Origin: Ascidiaceihabitans donghaensis
Lineage (GTDB): Bacteria; Pseudomonadota; Alphaproteobacteria; Rhodobacterales; Rhodobacteraceae
Reading direction: 5' to 3'
Assembly: GCF_900302465.1 (NCBI RefSeq)
Contig: NZ_OMOR01000001.1
Location: 2,418,001-2,482,000, forward strand
Length of the DNA: 64,000 nucleotides
Shown here: positions 20,040 through 29,469 of the stretch, one piece after another
Layout of the letters: every line of letters begins with the position of its first letter
How positions within the stretch are numbered: the stretch's first letter is position 1
Made by a program: the position numbers and the translations under genes
Notes under the pieces: generated by a model
The model's database searches: none
What the model was told of the DNA's origin: nothing
Seen by the model: only the letters and a program-made list of their open reading frames with translations

Positions 20040-21101
20040 TTAGTAAACGCCACCTTTCTTAACCTTGTTCGAGAAGTCGGTCGTCCCGCCTTTTGCCAAA
20101 ACTTTGGCTTGTTTGGTCCACTCGTCCCGCTCGATGCGGCCTTTGAACTTTAAGCGGCTGTCGACCCATTCGATTTCTTTTTTGCGCCAACCGGCGACTT
20201 GATCGAAGTGGTAAAAGCCAAGTTCGTTTAATGTCTTTTCAAGGCCCGGCCCCACACCTTTGATCTGTTTGAGATCATCGGCCGCGCCGCCTCGTGCGGC
20301 GGTCAGGGTTTCAGGCTTGCCGTCCGCTGCAACCGGCGCACGTTTGGCCGCCGCAGGTTTTGCAGCGCTTGCAGGTTTTGCAGCTGCCGATTTCTTGGCC
20401 GGCGCTTTGTCCGCGGTGGCTTTTGCAGTGGTTGCCTTTTTGGCAGGCGCTTTTTTGGCAGGTGCTTGTTTTTTCGCAGCAGCCTTTGTCTCAGCGGCCT
20501 TTGTCTCAGCCGGTTTTGCATCTGCCTTTTTCGCCGCCGGCTTTTTCGCAGCCGCTTTCTTGGCCGGAGCTTTGGCCTTGGGCGCGTCTTCCACCGGCTT
20601 TTCGTATTTGTAAGTGCCCTTGCGTTCTGCAAGTTCCTTTGTGCCTTTCAGCTCTGCAGACGGTTTTATTACTGCGGCTGTGCTGGCGGTTGCTGCCGCT
20701 GCAACCGCAGCAGGCGCCGTATTAGCGACAGACGTGTCTGATGCTGTTTCGGTGTCAGACGTAGCTGCATCTGCGGCAGGTGCTGCGGCTACAGGCGATG
20801 TAGCAGCGCTTTGCGATGCGGTGGTTGGGGCAGATGCTACAGTGTTCGCAGCATTTTGTGCCTGAGCGCGGGCCAAAGGCGTTTCGGCTTCGGACTGTGC
20901 ACCCGGTGCGGGGAGCGGTTTGCACATCACCAAACTAAGAAGCAAACCCGCAACAATGAATATGACAGCACCGATGAAGGCTGCCTGCATAAAGGTCCAT
21001 CCGCCGATAAACATCAGCAAAATCAATGCCAGCAAGCCGCCCAAAGCAGCAACCAACCAACACCCTAAGGCGCAGCCCATACTTCCTTGATTGTTATCCA
21101 T
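20040..21101 (-). CDS. Membrane-anchored protein with Ala/Lys/Pro-rich linker and NuoE-type C-terminal helix-hairpin-helix domain
   Basis: 353 aa in three parts. Residues 13-60 are two membrane helices. Residues 75-255 are low complexity: first Ala/Thr/Ser rich, then histone-H1-like KKAAAKKPAAKKA repeats from about 173. Residues 275-337 form a compact domain with an HHH-like core DDLKQIKGVGPGLE, nearly the same as the C-terminal domain of NuoE next door ([14 protein letters not shown]; both go on with LGFxHxDQ, a W, and WVD). It therefore seems to be a partial copy of the NuoE tail placed on a membrane anchor. Not a known complex I subunit; DNA or protein binding cannot be told apart by eye. 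Confidence 0.75.
   Translation of the reverse strand: MDNNQGSMGCALGCWLVAALGGLLALILLMFIGGWTFMQAAFIGAVIFIVAGLLLSLVMCKPLPAPGAQSEAETPLARAQAQNAANTVASAPTTASQSAATSPVAAAPAADAATSDTETASDTSVANTAPAAVAAAATASTAAVIKPSAELKGTKELAERKGTYKYEKPVEDAPKAKAPAKKAAAKKPAAKKADAKPAETKAAETKAAAKKQAPAKKAPAKKATTAKATADKAPAKKSAAAKPASAAKPAAAKRAPVAADGKPETLTAARGGAADDLKQIKGVGPGLEKTLNELGFYHFDQVAGWRKKEIEWVDSRLKFKGRIERDEWTKQAKVLAKGGTTDFSNKVKKGGVY
20337..20585 (-). repeat. Low-complexity Ala/Lys/Pro coding repeat
   Basis: Imperfect GCC/AAG/CCG-type codon repeats encoding KKA/KKP/AKP units in the HHH-domain gene (protein residues about 173-255). The units vary, so it is a degenerate rather than a perfect tandem repeat, but slippage between strains would be expected. 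Confidence 0.6.
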
Positions 21102-21133
21102 AGTCGTCCCTCTCCCGTCTTTTTATGTTCGTA

Positions 21134-22288
21134 TTATTTTTTATAGATACCGTCTTTTTTTGCACGTTGGGAAAATTCTGTTTCTTCGCCTGCCGCCAGG
21201 GCGCGGGCCTGATCCACCCAAGTGTCACGGGTCACGCGACCTTTGAAACCGGCAAGGTTCTGATCAACCCAAGACACTTCTTCCGACGTCCATTTGGAAA
21301 TCTGGTCGTAGTGGAAAAACCCTAAAGAGTTCACCAAAGCCTCAAGTTTTGGTCCAATGCCTTTGATCAGCTTCAAATCATCAGCACCGGCTTTGCGCGG
21401 AGCACTCATGGTTCGGGGCTTTTTACCAGGTCCGGACGCGGCAAGATCCGGGTCTGCCGGCGCGGCTGCAGGTTCAGATGGTTTGGGTTTTGCGATGGAT
21501 TTCTTTTGAGACGCAGGCGCCTTGGAAACTGCTGGCGTTTTCGCCACTTTGGCTTTCGGCGTCGTTGAAGTATTGGCGGCCTTGCCCAGCCACGGTGCAA
21601 CCAAAGGCACTTCTGTGCCGTCAATCCGCTTAACCGTGTCACCAATATCCGTCGCAAGTTGAACGGACGCATTGTACTGAGTTTTGCCGCTGTCGAAGTC
21701 TTTCAAGCTTGTTATGCCCGACAAAGGCTCGGACGCATAGCGGCCATTTTGCGGCCCCGGCGTGGGCACTTTACCGTCGGCCAGTTCCTCCAGAATTTCT
21801 GTGAAGCGGGCCGTTGTCAGATCCTCGTAATAGTCTTTGCCGATCTGCGCCATTGGTGCGTTTGAACAGGACCCAAGACATTCCACTTCTTCCCACGAGA
21901 ACTTGCCATCTTGTGAAATCTCGTGCGGTTTGGCGGCGATCTTTTCTTTGCAAACACCGATCAGATCCTCGGCGCCGCAGATCATACAGGACGTGGTGCC
22001 ACAAACCTGAATATGTGCCACTGTTCCAACAGGTTGCAATTGGAACATAAAGTAAAAAGACGCGACTTCGAGACCACGGATATAAGCCAAGCCAAGCATA
22101 TCCGAGATGTGCTCAATGGCCGGCCGTGTCAGCCAGCCTTCCTGCTCTTGTGCACGCCACAACAAAGGGATGATCGCCGAAGCCTGGCGTCCTTCGGGAT
22201 ATTTGGTAATCTGCGCTTCAGCCCATGCCTGGTTGGCTGGGGTAAAAGCGAAACTGTCTGGTTGGTCTTTGTGCAAGCGGCGGAGCAT
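21134..22288 (-). CDS. nuoE: NADH-quinone oxidoreductase subunit E with long C-terminal extension
   Basis: 24-kDa-type subunit holding the 2Fe-2S cluster N1a through Cys96, Cys101, Cys137 and Cys141. The conserved part ends near residue 200, the length of ordinary NuoE. Residues about 240-293 are a Pro/Ala/Lys/Ser linker and 303-367 are a second domain ([14 protein letters not shown] core) shared with the next gene. Extended NuoE proteins occur in alphaproteobacteria, but the tail is not needed for the cluster. Starts 82 bp after nuoD, one of the larger gaps in this operon, which contains a CCTCC-ggc-GGAGG hairpin. Confidence 0.95.
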   Translation of the reverse strand: MLRRLHKDQPDSFAFTPANQAWAEAQITKYPEGRQASAIIPLLWRAQEQEGWLTRPAIEHISDMLGLAYIRGLEVASFYFMFQLQPVGTVAHIQVCGTTSCMICGAEDLIGVCKEKIAAKPHEISQDGKFSWEEVECLGSCSNAPMAQIGKDYYEDLTTARFTEILEELADGKVPTPGPQNGRYASEPLSGITSLKDFDSGKTQYNASVQLATDIGDTVKRIDGTEVPLVAPWLGKAANTSTTPKAKVAKTPAVSKAPASQKKSIAKPKPSEPAAAPADPDLAASGPGKKPRTMSAPRKAGADDLKLIKGIGPKLEALVNSLGFFHYDQISKWTSEEVSWVDQNLAGFKGRVTRDTWVDQARALAAGEETEFSQRAKKDGIYKK

Positions 22289-22370
22289 TAGATTTTACCT
22301 TGATGCGTGCGGAGACTGCAGGAGCCTCCGGCGGAGGTTTTTTGAGCGAGATGAAATTGGATCCGTTGCA

Positions 22371-23582
22371 TTATCGGTCGATTTCCCCGAATACGACATC
22401 CATGGTACCAATAATTGCAGCAACATCAGCCAGTTGGTGCCCTTTGCTGATGTGATCCATAGCCTGCAAATGCAGGAACCCGGGTGCGCGGATTTTGCAG
22501 CGGTACGGCTTGTTCGAGCCATCAGCCACAAGATAGACGCCAAATTCACCTTTCGGCGCCTCAACGGCCACGTAAACCTCGCCTTCGGGCACATGGAACC
22601 CTTCTGTGTAAAGCTTGAAGTGGTGGATCAGGCTTTCCATGGAGGTTTTCATGTCTGAACGCGACGGTGGCGTTATCTTGCCCCGTGCCAGAACATCACC
22701 TGTGGCTTCGCGCAATTTGCCAATAGCCTGTTTGATGATCGACACGGATTGACGCATCTCTTCCATGCGGCACAGGTAACGGTCATAGCAGTCGCCGTTT
22801 TTTCCAACCGGGATTTGGAAATCAAATTCATCGTAGCATTCGTAGGGCTGCGCACGGCGCAAATCCCATGCCATCCCAGAGCCGCGTACCATCACACCGG
22901 AAAACCCGTAGTTCAGGATGTCTTCCTCAGTAACAACGCCAATATCGCAGTTGCGCTGTTTGAAGATACGGTTTTCGGTCAGTAGCCCGTCAATATCGTT
23001 TAGCATATTGGGGAATTCATGCGCCCATTGTTCGATGTCATCGAGCAAATCATCAGGCAAATCCTGATGCACACCACCGGGACGGAAGTAGGCTGCGTGC
23101 AAACGTGCACCGCAGGCACGTTCGTAGAAAATCATCAGCTTTTCGCGCTCTTCAAAGCCCCACAGCGGCGGCGTCAAAGCCCCCACATCCAAAGCCTGTG
23201 TCGTCACGTTCAGCAAGTGGTTCAAAACACGACCAATTTCGCAGTACAATACACGGATCAGCGACGCGCGACGCGGCACTTCAACGCCAGTCAACTTCTC
23301 GATCGCCAAACACCATGCGTGTTCCTGGTTCATCGGCGCCACGTAATCGAGGCGGTCGAAATAGGGCAGGTTTTGCAGATAGGTGCGCGATTCCATCAGC
23401 TTTTCAGTGCCACGGTGCAACAAACCGATGTGCGGATCGCACCGTTCCACTACTTCGCCGTCCAACTCAAGCACCAAGCGCAAAACACCGTGTGCCGCCG
23501 GGTGTTGAGGCCCGAAGTTGATGTTGAAATTCCGGATTTTTTGTTCGCCCGTCAAGGCGTCGTCAAATTTCGAGCCGTCCAT
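22371..23582 (-). CDS. nuoD: NADH-quinone oxidoreductase subunit D
   Basis: 49-kDa-type subunit forming the quinone pocket with NuoB, 403 aa from the start at 23582 ([10 protein letters not shown]). The frame extends 11 codons into the preceding gene, but at 23582 the start overlaps the sulfotransferase stop as TGATG, and an AAGGGA lies about 11 nt upstream. Motif GPQHPAAHG at 24-32 carries the quinone-site histidines. The C-terminus DVVFGEIDR is the family end. Note that the gene upstream is a sulfotransferase and not nuoC. Confidence 0.96.
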   Translation of the reverse strand: MDGSKFDDALTGEQKIRNFNINFGPQHPAAHGVLRLVLELDGEVVERCDPHIGLLHRGTEKLMESRTYLQNLPYFDRLDYVAPMNQEHAWCLAIEKLTGVEVPRRASLIRVLYCEIGRVLNHLLNVTTQALDVGALTPPLWGFEEREKLMIFYERACGARLHAAYFRPGGVHQDLPDDLLDDIEQWAHEFPNMLNDIDGLLTENRIFKQRNCDIGVVTEEDILNYGFSGVMVRGSGMAWDLRRAQPYECYDEFDFQIPVGKNGDCYDRYLCRMEEMRQSVSIIKQAIGKLREATGDVLARGKITPPSRSDMKTSMESLIHHFKLYTEGFHVPEGEVYVAVEAPKGEFGVYLVADGSNKPYRCKIRAPGFLHLQAMDHISKGHQLADVAAIIGTMDVVFGEIDR

Positions 23583-24475
23583 CACTGCACTGGTCCCTTC
23601 ATATTGTCCTGCCAACGCGGGGGAACCGCATCGAACCTGGACATGACAAAATCATATTGAGGCTGCATGGCATCCGCCAAGAGCGTGTGTGTGTTTGCAT
23701 CCATCGCCTGCCCCGCCCCGGCGTTCGCAGGTTCTGACGGACCCGTCAAAACATCGTCGAAGCCCAGAAACTCGGACAAATCTTCCAAAGTGTCTTTTTC
23801 AAACAACTGTTCAAAAAACAATACTTTTAACTTGGATTTCGGAACAGCTTTGGTCAGCCGCGCCAAGGTCGATGCATAGTCAGACCGCGCCATTTCCGCA
23901 GAGTTCGATCCATCCGTGATACCACGCAACAATTCGTTTTGCACGTCGTCCAATGGACGCCCGCGTTTCGCCCGTCGTTGCGCCGTCATCGAAAGGTTAG
24001 ACCACAGGCGGTCTACCGGATCACGTAATATCATCACAAAGCGTGTTTTTCCGCCATTCAAAGCGGCCATACGCTTGTATGTTTTTTCAGACAACAACGC
24101 ATAAGCCGGCGTGATGTCGGCGCATACTCGCGTTTCATCGTTCGCGCGGCGATGCATCAGGGCTTCGTACCGCTTGTCGTTTTCAACCTTCGCACCGACC
24201 AAACCCATCCAACGGTCCATTTCCTTGACACGAAATGTCAGCCGATCGCGGATTTTTCGGGTCTTGGCTTGCGCCAAATCAACACGCACCCCTTGGCGCA
24301 CACCGATCAACTGGTCCATGGACCAAAGTGCGCTGTCGTGTTCAAGGCTGTCGAAATAATGCGTTTCCTTGAACGGGGGCATTGCCGCTTGCGGATGCGC
24401 ACGCAGGGCTTGCGCCAGCCACGTGGTGCCCGCCTTCGCGGCCCCTATCCCGAAAAGAAACATCGGAGCCGCCAT
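23582..24475 (-). CDS. Sulfotransferase family protein (copy next to nuoD)
   Basis: 297-aa PAPS-dependent sulfotransferase by motif: 5'-phosphosulfate loop GAAKAGTTW at 11-19 and 3'-phosphate motif [10 protein letters not shown] at 151-160, both in the expected places. Start at 24475 chosen because it overlaps the stop of the small membrane gene (TAATG) and puts the PAPS loop at the N-terminus; the upstream 29 codons of the frame have no likeness. The likely substrate is a sugar or lipid hydroxyl/amine, but this is family knowledge only. Strong similarity to the gene at 24648 marks a paralogue. The sequence has no signal peptide. Ends in TGATG with nuoD. Confidence 0.85.
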   Translation of the reverse strand: MAAPMFLFGIGAAKAGTTWLAQALRAHPQAAMPPFKETHYFDSLEHDSALWSMDQLIGVRQGVRVDLAQAKTRKIRDRLTFRVKEMDRWMGLVGAKVENDKRYEALMHRRANDETRVCADITPAYALLSEKTYKRMAALNGGKTRFVMILRDPVDRLWSNLSMTAQRRAKRGRPLDDVQNELLRGITDGSNSAEMARSDYASTLARLTKAVPKSKLKVLFFEQLFEKDTLEDLSEFLGFDDVLTGPSEPANAGAGQAMDANTHTLLADAMQPQYDFVMSRFDAVPPRWQDNMKGPVQ

Positions 24476-24648
24476 TAACGCTTCTCCAGCTCTTGTTGCT
24501 TCATCGCGATAACCCACAACAACACGACTGTGCCGATGGGCAACAAGCAGGCAAAGGCCCACAGTTTATTGATGCCAAAAAATGGCAGCAATTTCAGCAT
24601 TGGAATGATTGTAGCGGCCGCGACGGCCAACCAAAACAAGGTATCCAT
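24475..24648 (-). CDS. 57-aa two-helix membrane protein between two sulfotransferase genes
   Basis: Start at 24648 gives MDTLFWLAVAAATII and 57 aa; two hydrophobic helices (about 3-24 and 30-50) end in a charged tail MKQQELEKR. The start overlaps the preceding sulfotransferase stop (TGATG) and the stop overlaps the next sulfotransferase start (TAATG), good evidence that it is translated. I do not recognise the family. It could anchor one or both soluble sulfotransferases to the inner membrane; inference only. Confidence 0.68.
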   Translation of the reverse strand: MDTLFWLAVAAATIIPMLKLLPFFGINKLWAFACLLPIGTVVLLWVIAMKQQELEKR

Positions 24649-25529
24649 CAGGCGTAGACCTCCATGCTTTGCGTCCATTTGGCGGGCAATTGTTCAAAAA
24701 TGTCACGCACATACGTATATTGCGGCTTAAGCCACAGAAACATCTGGCGCCCCAATTCTTGCGGCAAATCGATTTTTATGCCCTCATTTACATTCGTCTC
24801 GACCGGGGCTTCGAAGTCATCAATCCCAAGAAACTTGCAAATCCGCGACGCACCGCCGTCAAACAGGGTTTCAAAGAAATCAACATGCACATCTTGCGCA
24901 GGCAAAGTCGCTTTCAAATTGTCCAGCGTCATTCGGTAGTCCGAACGCCAGGCGACCCCTTTGATCCCACCGGCTTGTATTTTGGCAAAATCGGCTAATG
25001 TGTGCGCCAGCATGTCTTCGGATGTCTGCGCCCGCTTTTTCGCCCGCATACGTAGGTTCGACCACAGCCGTGAAACCGGATCGCGCATCAGGAAGATCAG
25101 CTTTGTGTTTGCTGCAACGCTGTGCATTTCACGCAAACTGTCAGCGCTTAGCATTGCATAGGCTGGTGTTACTTCACCAACAACCGACGCCCCATCACTG
25201 CCCCACAACAAATATTCAAGATATGCGTCTTTATCGATGGCTTCGTGTGTCATCAAATCGGACCACTTCTCAAACCGTTCCAGCGCAGCCTCATAAGACA
25301 TCGGGGCCACGATTTCAGCCGTGCGGTCGGGATCGCCAAAGATCGCAGCCCGACGGGTTTTTACAGTATCCGCCATAAACGCCTGACGCTTCATTTCAAC
25401 ACAGTCGAAATAATGCAGTTCTTTGATGGACGACATCGCACATTGTGGATGGTGTTTCAAAAAATAGTGCAGCCATGACGTGCCACCTTTTTGCGCACCA
25501 ATACCTATGACAACCGTTTTGTCTGTCAT
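24648..25529 (-). CDS. Sulfotransferase family protein (copy next to nuoC)
   Basis: 293 aa, PAPS-dependent sulfotransferase by motif: GAQKGGTSW at 11-19 and RDPVSRLWSN at 149-158. It shares spacing and many residues with the copy at 23582 (both have [18 protein letters not shown], a PDRLWSN-like motif and FLGxDD near the C-terminus), so the two arose by duplication. It starts 51 bp after nuoC; the Shine-Dalgarno GAGGT lies in a small GTACC/GGTAC hairpin. The acceptor is unknown; cytoplasmic. Confidence 0.85.
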   Translation of the reverse strand: MTDKTVVIGIGAQKGGTSWLHYFLKHHPQCAMSSIKELHYFDCVEMKRQAFMADTVKTRRAAIFGDPDRTAEIVAPMSYEAALERFEKWSDLMTHEAIDKDAYLEYLLWGSDGASVVGEVTPAYAMLSADSLREMHSVAANTKLIFLMRDPVSRLWSNLRMRAKKRAQTSEDMLAHTLADFAKIQAGGIKGVAWRSDYRMTLDNLKATLPAQDVHVDFFETLFDGGASRICKFLGIDDFEAPVETNVNEGIKIDLPQELGRQMFLWLKPQYTYVRDIFEQLPAKWTQSMEVYA

Positions 25530-25532
25530 AGT

Positions 25533-25548
25533 GTACCTCGGGGGGTAC
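25533..25548 (-). promoter_or_regulatory. Hairpin overlapping the Shine-Dalgarno of the first sulfotransferase
   Basis: On the coding strand GTACC-cccgag-GGTAC-type pairing (5-bp arms, 6-nt loop on the genomic strand at 25533-25537 and 25544-25548) lies directly upstream of the ATG at 25529 and includes part of the GAGGT ribosome site. It may lower or regulate translation of the sulfotransferase relative to nuoC. Confidence 0.4.
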
Positions 25549-25580
25549 TCAGTGTGAAAAGATGCGCGCCAACCATGCTG

Positions 25581-26180
25581 TTAGTCCGTCTTCTCGTCGC
25601 CGGGCAGGATGTATTCCGCGCCTTCCCATGGGCTCATGAAGTCGAATTGGCGGTATTCCTGAACAAGGCTGACAGGTTCATAAACCACGCGCTTTTCAAC
25701 TTCGTCGTAGCGCACTTCGGTATACCCCGTGGTTGGGAAATCCTTGCGCAGCGGATAGCCCCGAAAGCCGTAGTCGGTCAGGATGCGACGCAAATCCGGG
25801 TGGCCGGAAAAGAGAATGCCAAACATGTCGAAGATTTCGCGCTCGAACCAATTGGCCGAAGGGTGCACATCACACAGCGACGGCACCATCTGGTCTTCGC
25901 GGATCGACACACGCAAACGGATGCGGTGGTTCTGATACATCGACAAAAAGTGATAAACGACATCAAACCGCTTTGCGCGGCCTGTGTAGTCTACGGCCGT
26001 GATATCAACCAAAGTCGAAAACTTGCAGGTGGCATCGGTTTTCAGAAAGTCCACAAGGCCCGCGATGTTGGTTGGGGCCACATCGACATTCAGCTCATCG
26101 CGGCTGATGTCCCACGACAAGACACAATCTGCCCGCTTGGCTTCGATATACGCGCCGAGTTCTTTTAATGCTTCAGACAT
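25581..26180 (-). CDS. nuoC: NADH-quinone oxidoreductase subunit C
   Basis: 30-kDa-type subunit, 199 aa, not fused to NuoD. The family signature is visible as [14 protein letters not shown] near residues 140-153, preceded by [10 protein letters not shown]. The length is that of alphaproteobacterial NuoC. It lies 11 bp after nuoB; downstream the operon is interrupted by the sulfotransferase block before nuoD, where nuoC and nuoD usually adjoin. Confidence 0.96.
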   Translation of the reverse strand: MSEALKELGAYIEAKRADCVLSWDISRDELNVDVAPTNIAGLVDFLKTDATCKFSTLVDITAVDYTGRAKRFDVVYHFLSMYQNHRIRLRVSIREDQMVPSLCDVHPSANWFEREIFDMFGILFSGHPDLRRILTDYGFRGYPLRKDFPTTGYTEVRYDEVEKRVVYEPVSLVQEYRQFDFMSPWEGAEYILPGDEKTD

Positions 26181-26191
26181 GATTCAGGTCC

Positions 26192-27072
<881 letters not shown>

Positions 27073-27481
27073 GTTGGCTCCTTTGTCTTGCACAGCGCAT
27101 TTTGAGCCGTGCAGTCAAGTGGCGACGTTGACGGTGTTGGGTGTACCCCCACGCCTGTCCGGGGTCAACCAACCGGACAAGGTTTTCGCCTTGCCTGATC
27201 GCGTGGTTGGCTGTCTTCCACATCCCCTAACGGCCTATAAGTTCAAATCCGGTTAAACCCCGCAAGATTTCACGACACCCCCAATGGCAGGCGCCTGCCC
27301 GAAGCCTGTACTTTAAGCCACACTGTGGTCCCTATGTTTTTGGTTTGTGTTCTTTTGTGCACATTCACACAGCATAAAACCCGCCAAAGGCTGTCCTGAT
27401 TCTGATACCTTTACAAAATCCTGCGCACGGTTGATTCTCGTGTCATTCCATCGCTCGGACTGTTTTCAAAAGGACTCAAAA
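27073..27481. promoter_or_regulatory. 409-bp divergent regulatory region between nuoA and the cupin gene
   Basis: I see no gene here. It should hold the nuo promoter on - and the cupin promoter on +; I could not assign clear -35/-10 boxes. A perfect 14-bp palindrome GGCAGGCGCCTGCC is at 27286-27299 and CCACA-c-TGTGG at 27319-27329. Nearer nuoA (27156-27210) are several nested inverted repeats that would be transcribed as the nuo leader. The TTCAAATCC at 27242 looks like a tRNA T-loop but no tRNA folds around it. Confidence 0.6.
27156..27210 (-). ncRNA. Structured nuo leader RNA candidate with competing stems
   Basis: In the - strand leader of nuoA, TGTCCGG (27156-27162) can pair with CCGGACA (27173-27179); CCAACC (27169-27174) in its loop can pair with GGTTGG (27205-27210); and CAAGG/CCTTG (27178-27182, 27189-27193) make a third hairpin. 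The first two stems share bases and exclude each other or form a pseudoknot. It matches no RNA family I know and could be chance. Confidence 0.35.
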
Positions 27482-27799
27482 ATGTGTGATGCACCGACCC
27501 AAGGCACCGCCCTGGCCCATGCCTATATAGAAAACGATCGCACGCGTGTCACCGAATGGCGCTTCCCAAAGCGCGGCGACAACACAGGCTGGCACCGCCA
27601 TGCCTATGACTACGTGGTGGTGCCACTGTTTGACGGGCAGTTGGAAATCCTGGGCGAAGACGGCTCGCGTACATTGGCCGATATGAAGACCGGTGTTCCC
27701 TACTTCCGTGAACTTGGCGTCGCCCACGACGTGATAAGCGCAAACGACTTTGAATGCGCCTTCGTCGAAATCGAATTTCTGGAACAGCCAAAGCCGTAA
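27482..27799 (+). CDS. Small cupin-fold protein
   Basis: 105 aa starting MCDAPTQGTA at 27482, with AAAGGACTC 6-14 nt upstream; the open frame from 27347 is too long for the fold. A single cupin barrel is suggested by WHRHAYDYVVVPLFDG (metal-binding histidines) and the second motif VPYFRELGVAHDV. The role and metal are unknown. It is divergent from nuoA and converges on the enoyl-CoA hydratase gene 21 bp away. Confidence 0.75.
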   Translation: MCDAPTQGTALAHAYIENDRTRVTEWRFPKRGDNTGWHRHAYDYVVVPLFDGQLEILGEDGSRTLADMKTGVPYFRELGVAHDVISANDFECAFVEIEFLEQPKP

Positions 27800-27820
27800 T
27801 TTACGAACCAGACAAAGGCC

Positions 27821-28600
27821 TTAGCCCATCCACGCCGCTTTACGCTTATCGAAGAACGCACCGATGCCTTCGGCCGCTTCATCGGTTTCCCAACGTGATT
27901 TCAATGCGTTGATGGTCATGGCGATTGTGTCATTGTCGATGCGCGGCCCCAAATCCCGCGCCAAGGCTTTCGCGGCCGCCACAGCACCGGGGGCACAACT
28001 CAGGTAAGGCACAACTTCCGCCTCAACGGCCTCTGTCAACGTCTCTGCAGGCACAGCGCGCGCCAAAAGCCCCAATTCCACAGCCTCAGCCGCGCCAAAC
28101 AGACGCGATGACATAAAGACGCGCCGCGCACGTCCTTCGCCCATGCGTGCAATCACATATGGGCCAATCGTGGCAGGGATAATGCCCAACCGTGTTTCGG
28201 TCAGTCCCATCTTCAGATGATCCACCCCAATGGCCACATCACAGACCGACGCCATGCCGACGCCACCCCCAAATGCATTGCCCTGCAAAGCGCCAATCAA
28301 AGGTTTTGGCATCGTGTTCAGGGCCTGCAGCATATGGGCCAGCTTCGCGGCTTCGCGCCCGCGCGTTTCGGCGTCTGCGGCCATCTGTTCGCGCATCCAG
28401 CCCAGATCACCACCCGCGCAAAAACTTTTGCCCGCCCCCGTCAGCACAACAACCCGCACCGCATCATCCGATCCCAGATCGTGGGCAGCTTGCGTCAATT
28501 CCGCCAGCATCTGTGCGCTCATGGCGTTGTGTTTGTCGGCGCGGTCCAGCGTCATGGTGGCGACGCCGCGGGCGTCAACGTCGATTGAAATTGTGTCCAT
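27821..28600 (-). CDS. liuC: Enoyl-CoA hydratase/isomerase, probable methylglutaconyl-CoA hydratase
   Basis: Hydrates 3-methylglutaconyl-CoA to HMG-CoA in leucine breakdown. 259 aa of the crotonase fold, with oxyanion-hole segment CAGGDL at 61-66 and the second segment GLTETRLGIIPATIGPYVIARM, very like the AUH/LiuC group. It is the last gene of the liu unit, 11 bp after HMG-CoA lyase, which fixes the assignment better than sequence alone. Confidence 0.85.
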   Translation of the reverse strand: MDTISIDVDARGVATMTLDRADKHNAMSAQMLAELTQAAHDLGSDDAVRVVVLTGAGKSFCAGGDLGWMREQMAADAETRGREAAKLAHMLQALNTMPKPLIGALQGNAFGGGVGMASVCDVAIGVDHLKMGLTETRLGIIPATIGPYVIARMGEGRARRVFMSSRLFGAAEAVELGLLARAVPAETLTEAVEAEVVPYLSCAPGAVAAAKALARDLGPRIDNDTIAMTINALKSRWETDEAAEGIGAFFDKRKAAWMG

Positions 28601-28611
28601 TGGTTTTTCCG

Positions 28612-29466
28612 TTACCCTCTCATCGCACGTGCCATATCGGCCGCTTTGGCAATCACATCCATATCCAGCCCTGTCTCGTACCCCAGCCGCTCCAGATGCG
28701 CGGCCACGGCTTCTGTGGCCACGTTGCCAGAGGCACCCGGTGCATAAGGGCAGCCCCCAAGCCCAGCCACAGCCGCATCAAACACCCGCACGCCCAGCGC
28801 CAAAGACGCATCGATGTTGTCGATCGCACGACCGCCAGTATCGTGATAGTGGCCAGCCAAACGGCCCACAGGCACCACATCGCGCACAGCCATCAACATA
28901 CGGGCGATGCTATCTGGTGTTCCCCCCCCGATTGTGTCGCCCAACGACACCTCATAACAGCCCATCGCAAACAAACGGTCCGCGACACGGGCCACCGCCG
29001 CAGGATCAACCGCGCCATCATAGGGACACTCAACAACGCAAGACACATATCCGCGCACCGGCAGGTCAATCATACGGGCTGCTTCGATCACCGGAGCAAA
29101 CCGGTCCAGAGACTCGTCAATGGACGCATTGATATTGGCCTTGGAAAACCCCTCTGAGGCTGACCCGAACACCGCAATCTCGTCGGCTTTGGCAACTTGG
29201 GCATCTTCAAAGCCGCGCATATTCGGGGTCAACGCCGCATAACGCACGCCAGGCACGCGGGTGATCCCCGCCAGCACATCCGCGCTGCCCGCCATTTGCG
29301 GCACCCATTTTGGGCTTACAAAACTGGCACATTCAATGCGTTTGAAACCTGCACCGCTTAGGCAATCGACCAGTGCCACTTTATCGGCCACTGCAATTTC
29401 TGCTGCTTCGTTTTGCAACCCATCGCGGGGGCCAACTTCAAAAATCTCAACGGATCCAAGCGACAT
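28612..29466 (-). CDS. liuE: Hydroxymethylglutaryl-CoA lyase
   Basis: Splits HMG-CoA to acetyl-CoA and acetoacetate, the last step of leucine breakdown. The 284-aa TIM-barrel protein has VGPRDGLQNE at 11-20, metal ligands His206 and His208 (GHYHDT), and the signature Cys239 in GCPYAPGASGN. The length fits bacterial HMGL (mvaB). Starts 3 bp after a GST gene. Confidence 0.93.
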   Translation of the reverse strand: MSLGSVEIFEVGPRDGLQNEAAEIAVADKVALVDCLSGAGFKRIECASFVSPKWVPQMAGSADVLAGITRVPGVRYAALTPNMRGFEDAQVAKADEIAVFGSASEGFSKANINASIDESLDRFAPVIEAARMIDLPVRGYVSCVVECPYDGAVDPAAVARVADRLFAMGCYEVSLGDTIGGGTPDSIARMLMAVRDVVPVGRLAGHYHDTGGRAIDNIDASLALGVRVFDAAVAGLGGCPYAPGASGNVATEAVAAHLERLGYETGLDMDVIAKAADMARAMRG

Positions 29467-29469
29467 AGA

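Noticed and set aside
22322-22341. CCTCC-ggc-GGAGG followed by T6 on + between nuoD and nuoE
   Set aside because: It would terminate only + strand transcription, while all genes here are on -; on that strand there is no T-run.
27230-27262. tRNA-like T-loop (TTCAAATCC) upstream of nuoA
   Set aside because: No acceptor, D or anticodon arm can be paired around it on either strand.
28192-29157. 321-codon open frame on + opposite liuC and the HMG-CoA lyase gene
   Set aside because: Spans two genes with catalytic motifs on the other strand; its product is Pro/Arg/His rich, as expected of shadow frames at this GC.
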